Shown in pieces: positions 58,801-64,000 of a DNA stretch of 64,000 nucleotides. Every line of letters begins with the position of its first letter. Within the stretch, counting starts at the first letter, position 1. The notes beneath the pieces were generated by a model that was not told the origin of the DNA, did not search any database, and was given only the letters and a program-made list of their open reading frames with translations. The stretch comes from Naumannella halotolerans (lineage in GTDB: Bacteria; Actinomycetota; Actinomycetes; Propionibacteriales; Propionibacteriaceae). A program made the position numbers and the translations under genes. The stretch lies in the NCBI RefSeq assembly GCF_004364645.1, contig NZ_SOAW01000001.1:1426001-1490000 (forward strand). The letters are read 5' to 3'.

Positions 58801-60704
58801 CTTCCCCCGGCATCCCAGGCCGGACCGGCGGCGGCCTCCCGGCCGCCGGGTACGGCCAGCCCGAACTCGTAGATGGTCGACTTCTCGTCCTCGGCGCCAC
58901 GCAGGGTGTAGGGGTACTCGTCGAGCACCTCGACGCCGAGGTTGGACAGGTGCGGCATCACCTGGGACAAGACGATGGAGCGCCCCCGGCGGAACACCTT
59001 CAACCGCAGATCCGCCTCATCGGTGGGCGAACTCGGCAGGAACAGTGCCAATGCCATGTCCTCGTCCTGGGCCTGCAGATCGGCCAGTGCGGTCAGATCG
59101 CTGACGGCCTGGATCGCGTCGAAGTCCTCCTTGTAGCCCTCGGGCAGGACCGCCGCGAGTCCGGCCAGCCGCTCCCCGTCCTCCTGCACGGCCAGTTCGT
59201 CGACCAGTGCGTCGTCCCAGGAGCGGGTGGCCGCGGTGAGTTCCTCCTCCAGTGCCTCGACGTCGATCGGCCCGATCGGCCGGCCCGGCGCCATCCGCAC
59301 CACGAAGTGCAGCCGGGCCAGGACCGATTCGCCGACCATCGCCCGGAAGTCGATCGACTCCCCTCCCAGGCTGTGCAGCAGTTGCTCCTGCATCCGGTTC
59401 CGGGTCTGGGTGTTGTACCGGTCGCGCGGGAGGTAGACCAGGAAGGAGATGAACCGTCCGTAGTCGTCGGCCCGGCTGAACATGCTGACCCGGCGGCGCT
59501 CCTTCAGCCGGGAGATCCGTTCGGCCACCGGCGCCAGGTCCTCGGCCCGGGTCTGGAACAGCTCGTCTCGGGGATAGCTGTCCAGTACGGCACGGATCGC
59601 CATCGCTCCGTGGCTGCCGGGTTCGAAACCACTCGCCTCGATGATCGCCGCGACCTTCTCCCGGAGCAACGGGATGTGCGTCACCGAGTCGGCATAGGCC
59701 GCGGCGGCGAACAAGCCGAGGAACCGGCGTTCCCCCACCACTCGGCCGTGGTCGTCGAAGCGTCGGATACCGATGTAGTCCTGGTGAACCGCACGATGCA
59801 CCGACGCCACCTCGTCGTCCTTGGTGATCACCAGCAGGTCCGGATCGCCGTCGGCCGGCGGCTTGGCCGCGAAACGATCCGCGGCGGCCGCATCCTCGCG
59901 CAGGATGCCGTACCCGGTCTGCGGTACGGGGCTGTAGCTGCCCTCGGCATCGACGGTGTAGTCGCGGCAGCCGAGGAAGGTGAAGTGGTCGTCGGCCAGG
60001 TAGTCCAGCAACTGGATCGCCTGTTGGCGCTGATCGGCCCGAGGCCCCTCACTGCCCTGCTCGACGAGCTCGGCCATGGTCTCGGCGACCCGCTCGCCCA
60101 TCGCCGGCCAGTCCGAGACCACCACGTCGACATCGGCCAAGACCTTCGCCAAACCGTCCCGCAACCGCGCGATCAGCTCGGCCAGCGGCTCGGTGGTGGA
60201 GGGACGGCGCACCTCCAGGTGCATCCAGGACTCGCCGATCACACCCTCGTCCCCTGCCGCCTCCTGGTGGCTGACCACTCGTTCGAGACGTCCGTCGGCC
60301 GAGCGGGTGACCAGGAACTGGGGGTGGAAGATCTCCCTGATCGACCATCCCTGGTCGAGGATCTCCATGGTGACGGAGTCGACCAGGAAGGGTTTGTCGT
60401 CGGTGATCACCTGCACCGCGATGGTGCCGGTGACCTCGTCGGTCGCCGATTCGATCGCGATCACCGACTCGCCGATCCGGCGTTGCATCGCCAGTGCGTA
60501 GTGGTCGGCGACCAGTTCGAGCAGTTCGTCCACCTCGCGTCCGGTGACATCGGCCGGATCGACATGGCGGAAGTAGTGACCGACGAACTCCCCGACCCTT
60601 GCGGGATCGGCTCCCATGGTCGCGGCACGCTCAGCACCGGCTCGAGCAAGCTCGGCAATTCTTCTCGTCTTCTCACGCTCAGCCGAGGAATCCAGGACCG
60701 TCAC
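55872..60704 (-). CDS. gdh: Large NAD-specific glutamate dehydrogenase
   Basis: 1610 residues, the L_180/NAD-GDH class (M. tuberculosis Rv2476c is similar in size). The N-terminal regulatory region has ACT-like segments such as [23 protein letters not shown]. The catalytic part has [42 protein letters not shown] (substrate lysine), [15 protein letters not shown] and the Rossmann region [13 protein letters not shown]. It converts glutamate to 2-oxoglutarate and ammonium, producing NADH. In mycobacteria this enzyme is held inactive by the FHA protein GarA, whose binding is relieved by PknG. A PknG operon with an FHA gene is 16 kb upstream. The long open frame on the other strand is a shadow. 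Confidence 0.96.
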   Translation of the reverse strand: [1610 protein letters not shown]

Positions 60705-60830
60705 GGGTGTTCGCCCCCAAGATGTGTGGTGTTCACCGGGCAGCAGCGACCGGTCCGTCCCAGCGTATCCGGGACCGCGATCCGGGGCGACCTTCGACGC
60801 GGCGGCACGCTGTCGTCACCCGTCGTGGTC

Positions 60831-60836
60831 CATAGT
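60831..60836 (+). promoter_or_regulatory. Putative -10 box for the leaderless DUF2505 gene
   Basis: CATAGT lies six bases before the ATG at 60843, with no ribosome-binding sequence between. Confidence 0.4.
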
Positions 60837-60842
60837 GGGCTC

Positions 60843-61313
60843 ATGCAGATCACATCTTCGGCCACCTTCTCCGCCTCCGCCGACGCGGTCTTCGCGATGC
60901 TCACCGACGAGGCGTACCTGACCGAGGTCTGCCGCGCCTCCGACGCCACCGACTACTCGGTGAGTTCCGACGGCACGACCACCCGGACCAGCCGTACCCT
61001 GGCGGCGCCGAAGGAGGCCGCGCGATTCACCGGCCCGACCCTGGTGGTCACCGAGCAGATCGTCTGGGGCTCTGCCGCGGCCGACGGCAGTCGCAACGGC
61101 CAGCTCACCCTCGGAGTCCAGGGTCAGCCGGTGACGATGAACGGCACGACCACGATCCACCCCTCCGGTCAGACCACGACCGTCGATGTCGACGGTGAGC
61201 TGAAGGTGAACATCCCGCTGCTCGGCGGAAAGCTGGAGAAGGCTGCGGCGCCGGCGATCCTGGAGGGGATCAAGCTGCAGCAGGAGGTCGGCAACCGCTG
61301 GTTGGCCCGCTGA
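60843..61313 (+). CDS. DUF2505 family protein (START/polyketide-cyclase-like)
   Basis: 156 residues. MQITSSATFSASADAVFAMLTDEAYLTEVCRA is the start typical of actinobacterial DUF2505 proteins, whose predicted fold is SRPBCC/START-like with a hydrophobic cavity. The end, LGGKLEKAAAPAILEGIKLQQ, is the C-terminal helix. Ligand unknown. Divergent from glutamate dehydrogenase; a CATAGT six bases upstream suggests leaderless expression. Confidence 0.88.
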   Translation: MQITSSATFSASADAVFAMLTDEAYLTEVCRASDATDYSVSSDGTTTRTSRTLAAPKEAARFTGPTLVVTEQIVWGSAAADGSRNGQLTLGVQGQPVTMNGTTTIHPSGQTTTVDVDGELKVNIPLLGGKLEKAAAPAILEGIKLQQEVGNRWLAR

Positions 61314-61339
61314 GGCCGGGCCCGGTCAGCGCAGGTCGG

Positions 61340-62503
61340 TCAGCGCAGATCGGTCAGGGTGGCCGGGTCGACCGTCGTGCCGATCAGCTCCCGGAGCTGG
61401 TCGTTGACGTCCCAGATGCCGACGTTCATGGCGGCGGTGACGGTCCGCCCCTCGTCGCCGCCCAGCCAGTAGGCGATGAACTCGTTGTCCGACAGGTTGC
61501 CGCGGACCACCACCTCGTCATGCGGCCGGGAGTGCCCGACGTACTCCATCGAGAACTCGAACTGGTCGGTGAAGAAGTACGGCTGCCAGTCGTAGCGCAC
61601 CTCCTGACCGAGCATCGCCCGGGCTGCCGCCTTGCCCTGCCGGATGGCGTTGTCCCAGTGCTCCACCCGCAGCGGGCCGTAGAGCGCATGGGTGGCCTTG
61701 GCCACATCGCCTGCGGCCCATACCTGTGGATCGGTGGAGCGCAGGGAGACATCGGCAATGATGCCGTCACTGACCCCGAGACCGGCTGATTCCGCGAGCG
61801 CGGTCTCCGGCTCGACACCGATGGCGGCCAACACGATGTCGGCCGGAAACTCCTCACCGTCGGCGAGCACGGAATCCGGGGTGATCTCCTGCACCTCGAT
61901 GCCGTTGCGGATGTCCACGCCGTGCGATTCGTGCAGGCGCTGCAGGTACGCCGAAAGCTCGTCGCCGAGCAGAGCCTGCATCGGTGCCGGTCCGCGATCC
62001 AGGACGGTCACCTCGAGTCCGGCCTGACGGGCCGAGGCGGCAACCTCCAGGCCGATCCAACCGGCACCGATGATCACCAATCGCTTCTCCGGTGCGAAGG
62101 CGGCGTGCAGCTGCTGCTCGTCGGCGCGGGTCCGCAGCACGTACGCGCGATCAGCCCCGGGCACCGACAGCGGACGGGGGCTCGCGCCGGTGGCCAGCAG
62201 CAGGCCGTCGTAGTCCAGCTGCCGCCCCTCGTTGAGGGTCACCCTGCGGTTGTGCAGGTCCAGCTCGGTGGCCTTGGCACCGGTGATCACCTCGATGTTC
62301 TGGTCGGCGTAGAAGTCGGCCTCGTACTGCAGGTGGAACTCCTTGGTGTCCTGCAGCACCTCCTTCGACAGCTGTGGTCGCGGGTAGGGCAACAGCTTCT
62401 CGGCACCGACCACGGTCAGTTCGCCGTCCCAGCCCTCCTCCCGCAGGGTCTCAGCGGCGTATGCCGCGGTCAGGCCAGCTCCGACGATGACTATGCGCTC
62501 CAT
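61340..62503 (-). CDS. FAD-dependent NAD(P)H oxidoreductase, ferredoxin-reductase type
   Basis: 387 residues from ATG 62503. IVIVGAGLTAAYAAETLRE binds FAD, LLLATGASPR is the linker motif, VIIGAGWIGLEVAASARQ binds NAD(P)H, and WAAGDVAKAT is the second FAD site. The C-terminal domain (YFFTDQFEFSMEYVGHS) is that of rubredoxin/ferredoxin and putidaredoxin reductases. No redox-active CxxC is present. No ferredoxin or oxygenase gene is close, so the partner is unknown. The 3' end has a 14-bp tandem duplication (GGTCAGCGCAG) at about 61325. Confidence 0.92.
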   Translation of the reverse strand: MERIVIVGAGLTAAYAAETLREEGWDGELTVVGAEKLLPYPRPQLSKEVLQDTKEFHLQYEADFYADQNIEVITGAKATELDLHNRRVTLNEGRQLDYDGLLLATGASPRPLSVPGADRAYVLRTRADEQQLHAAFAPEKRLVIIGAGWIGLEVAASARQAGLEVTVLDRGPAPMQALLGDELSAYLQRLHESHGVDIRNGIEVQEITPDSVLADGEEFPADIVLAAIGVEPETALAESAGLGVSDGIIADVSLRSTDPQVWAAGDVAKATHALYGPLRVEHWDNAIRQGKAAARAMLGQEVRYDWQPYFFTDQFEFSMEYVGHSRPHDEVVVRGNLSDNEFIAYWLGGDEGRTVTAAMNVGIWDVNDQLRELIGTTVDPATLTDLR

Positions 62504-62554
62504 CTGTCCATCGTGCGTCGGCACTCACCGGAAGGAAACCCCCTGCAGCCGGCC

Positions 62555-63370
62555 TCAGCCGGTCTTGGACTCGCCCTTGGCCGCTTCCCGGCGCTTCTTC
62601 GCCGCGTCCACCGATGCCCGCAGGGCGGCCACCAGATCGACGACCTCGGCCTCCTCCGGGGCCTCCTCGGAGTCCTCGGACGGCATCGGCGAGCCGGACA
62701 GCTTCGCGTTCACGACCTCTTCCAGCGCGGCGCGGTAGTCGTCGTGGTACTGCTCGGGCTCGAACGGGCCGTCGAGTGCCTCGATGAACGACTGGGCCAT
62801 GGTCACCTCGGCGTCGGAGACGCTGACATCGGAGGCCGGGGCGGCGAACTCGCCGTCGCGCAGCTCGTCGGGCCACAGCATCGTGTGCATCAGCAACAGA
62901 TCACCCTTGGTCCGGATCATCGCCAACTGCTCACGGCTGCGGATGGCGACCTTCACCAGGGCGGCCTTGCCGGTCTTGTCCAGCGCATCGCGCAGCAGCA
63001 CATAGGGCTTCGCGCCGGGTCCGTCGGCCTCCAGGAAGTAGGTCTTGTTGATGTAGGTGGGGTCGATCTCCTCGGCATCGACGAACTGCACCACCTCGAC
63101 CTGCTTCGCGCTGGGCAGCGGCAGGTCGTCGAAATCGGACTTCTCCAGGATGGCCATCCGGCCGTCCGGCGCCTCGTACCCCTTGGCGATCTCGCTGAAG
63201 GGGATCTCCTTGCCGTCCTTGTCGCAGATGCGTTTGTACTTGATCCGGCCGCCGTCCTCGGCGTGCACCTGCCGGAAGGAGATGTCCTTCTCCTCGGTGG
63301 CGGAGTAGAGCTTGATCGGAATGGTCACCAGGCCGAAGGAGATGGCGCCCTTCCAGATTGATCGAGGCAT
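62555..63370 (-). CDS. ku: DNA end-binding protein Ku
   Basis: 271 residues from ATG 63370 (MPRSIWKGAISFGLV); ATG 63379 is an alternative. Hallmarks of bacterial Ku: SIWKGAISFGLVTIPIKLYSAT, CDKDGKEIPFSEIAKGYE, FVDAEEIDPTYINKTYFLE and MLWPDELRD. The acidic-to-basic C-terminal tail ends KKRREAAKG. As a homodimer it encircles DNA ends and recruits LigD. The polymerase-domain gene is 36 kb away, and no LigD ligase is visible in the window. Confidence 0.95.
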   Translation of the reverse strand: MPRSIWKGAISFGLVTIPIKLYSATEEKDISFRQVHAEDGGRIKYKRICDKDGKEIPFSEIAKGYEAPDGRMAILEKSDFDDLPLPSAKQVEVVQFVDAEEIDPTYINKTYFLEADGPGAKPYVLLRDALDKTGKAALVKVAIRSREQLAMIRTKGDLLLMHTMLWPDELRDGEFAAPASDVSVSDAEVTMAQSFIEALDGPFEPEQYHDDYRAALEEVVNAKLSGSPMPSEDSEEAPEEAEVVDLVAALRASVDAAKKRREAAKGESKTG

Positions 63371-63380
63371 GCTGCCCATT

Positions 63381-63860
63381 GTGACCCACTCCACCACCGC
63401 GACGACAGCAGGTGGCCCAGCCGGGGTCGATCAGTCCTGCGGTGCCTTCACCGCCAGCACCGGGGTCAACAACGTGCAGGTGGTGAACATCCCCGGCGCC
63501 GGCGGCACCATCGGCCTCAGCTCCTTCGTCACCATGACCGGTGATCCGACCACCGTGATGGCCACCGGTACGGCGATGCTCGGCGGGATCGAGCTGAACG
63601 ACTCACCGGTGGACCTGACCGATGTCCGGCCGATCGCCAGGGTGGCCGAGGACTACGACGCGATCGTGGTCAATGCCGACTCCCCGTACCAGACCATCGA
63701 CGATCTGGTGAACGCCTGGTCCGGCGATCCGGGTGGGCTGGTCTGGACCGGCGGCTCGGCCGGTTCGATCGACCATCTGATCATCGCCGCCCTGGCCAAG
63801 GAGAGCGAACTCGACCCGAGCGAGATCACCTTCATCCCGAAGCGGTCGGCGTGGCCATGA
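63381..63860 (+). pseudogene. Truncated TctC (tripartite tricarboxylate transporter binding protein)
   Basis: The reading frame gives NNVQVVNIPGAGGTIGL, DPTTVMATGTAMLGGI, TDVRPIARVAEDYDAIVV, SPYQTIDDLVNAW and WTGGSAGSIDHLI, a clear middle part of a TctC solute-binding protein. The signal peptide and first roughly 60 residues are missing. After ITFIPK the frame switches to unrelated sequence and stops at 63860, so the last third is missing too. Both ends look like deletion points. It begins about 10 bp from the divergent ku start and has no promoter of its own. Confidence 0.75.
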
Positions 63861-64000
63861 TCGACGTACCCGAGGGCACCGACCCGCCCGGACCGGAGTT
63901 CTTCCCGCTGCTGATCGCGGTCGTCATGTACGTCCTGGCGGTGCTGCTGGTCGTGAACTACATCCGCAATCCCGAGGTTCCGCAGCCGGCCACCTACGAT
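63842..64000 (+). pseudogene. N-truncated TctB membrane subunit (runs off window)
   Basis: From ATG 63857, or the open frame just before it, the sequence reads MIDVPEGTDPPGPEFFPLLI, then a membrane helix (VVMYVLAVLLVV) and PEVPQPATYD to the window edge. GPEFFP after a short loop is the TctB signature, but the first helix is missing because the frame joins directly to the TctC fragment in another register. It could still be translated, but it lacks a normal N-terminus. The state of tctA beyond the window is unknown. Confidence 0.6.

Noticed and set aside
56031-60842. Very long open frame on the plus strand opposite the glutamate dehydrogenase gene
   Set aside because: It mirrors the codon structure of the real gene in GC-rich DNA, has no family motifs or ribosome site, and becomes meaningful only at the DUF2505 start (60843).

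Overview
The window is high-GC, densely packed actinobacterial DNA. WhiB7, UvrD2, AdnAB, MoeZ, DUF3107 and an F420-type (LLM) oxidoreductase remnant all point to Actinobacteria. Having RecBCD beside AdnAB, and a gene order partly matching Mycobacterium tuberculosis Rv3197A-Rv3211, suggests a Propionibacteriaceae-like lineage; that placement is inference. No rRNA, tRNA, CRISPR array, IS element or phage was seen.

Layout. 1-3729 (minus): four overlapping glycosyltransferase genes behind a very short leader ORF. 3942-4758 (minus): whiB7 with a long leader holding a promoter, an 82-codon upstream ORF and an intrinsic attenuator. 4763-23393: a recombination block with uvrD2 (minus), recC-recB-recD (plus), nudC (minus) and adnA-adnB (minus). 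23656-26856: cold-shock protein, moeZ, stand-alone LigD polymerase and a TetR regulator. 26984-39978 (plus): a ten-gene, almost gapless operon encoding TelA, an XpaC-like protein, a CbxX-type AAA+ ATPase, a GlnX-like membrane sensor, a GlnH-like lipoprotein, a coiled-coil protein, PknG-like kinase, PP2C phosphatase, VWA protein and FHA protein. 40190-46645: tRNA hydroxylase TrhO, DUF3107, a repeat-rich gap, an oxidoreductase remnant, an SDR, a DEAD-box helicase and a queuosine-salvage protein. 46769-54923: a frameshifted acyl-CoA synthetase, an ApnO-like dehydrogenase with an MFS transporter, 6-phosphogluconate dehydrogenase, and a divergent LysR/EamA pair. 54970-64000: PHP phosphoesterase, large NAD-glutamate dehydrogenase, DUF2505, a flavin reductase, Ku, and a collapsed tripartite tricarboxylate transporter locus.

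Two themes stand out. First, double-strand-break processing and repair is concentrated here: RecBCD, AdnAB, UvrD2, LigD-Pol and Ku. Second, the operon at 26984-39978 looks like a complete phospho-signalling device: extracytoplasmic amino-acid sensing (GlnH/GlnX), kinase (PknG), phosphatase (PP2C), phospho-reader (FHA) and possible remodelling or effector parts (AAA+, VWA, TelA/XpaC). The kinase, phosphatase and FHA proteins carry related N-terminal zinc ribbons. The large NAD-glutamate dehydrogenase, a target of the PknG-GarA pathway in mycobacteria, lies 16 kb downstream.
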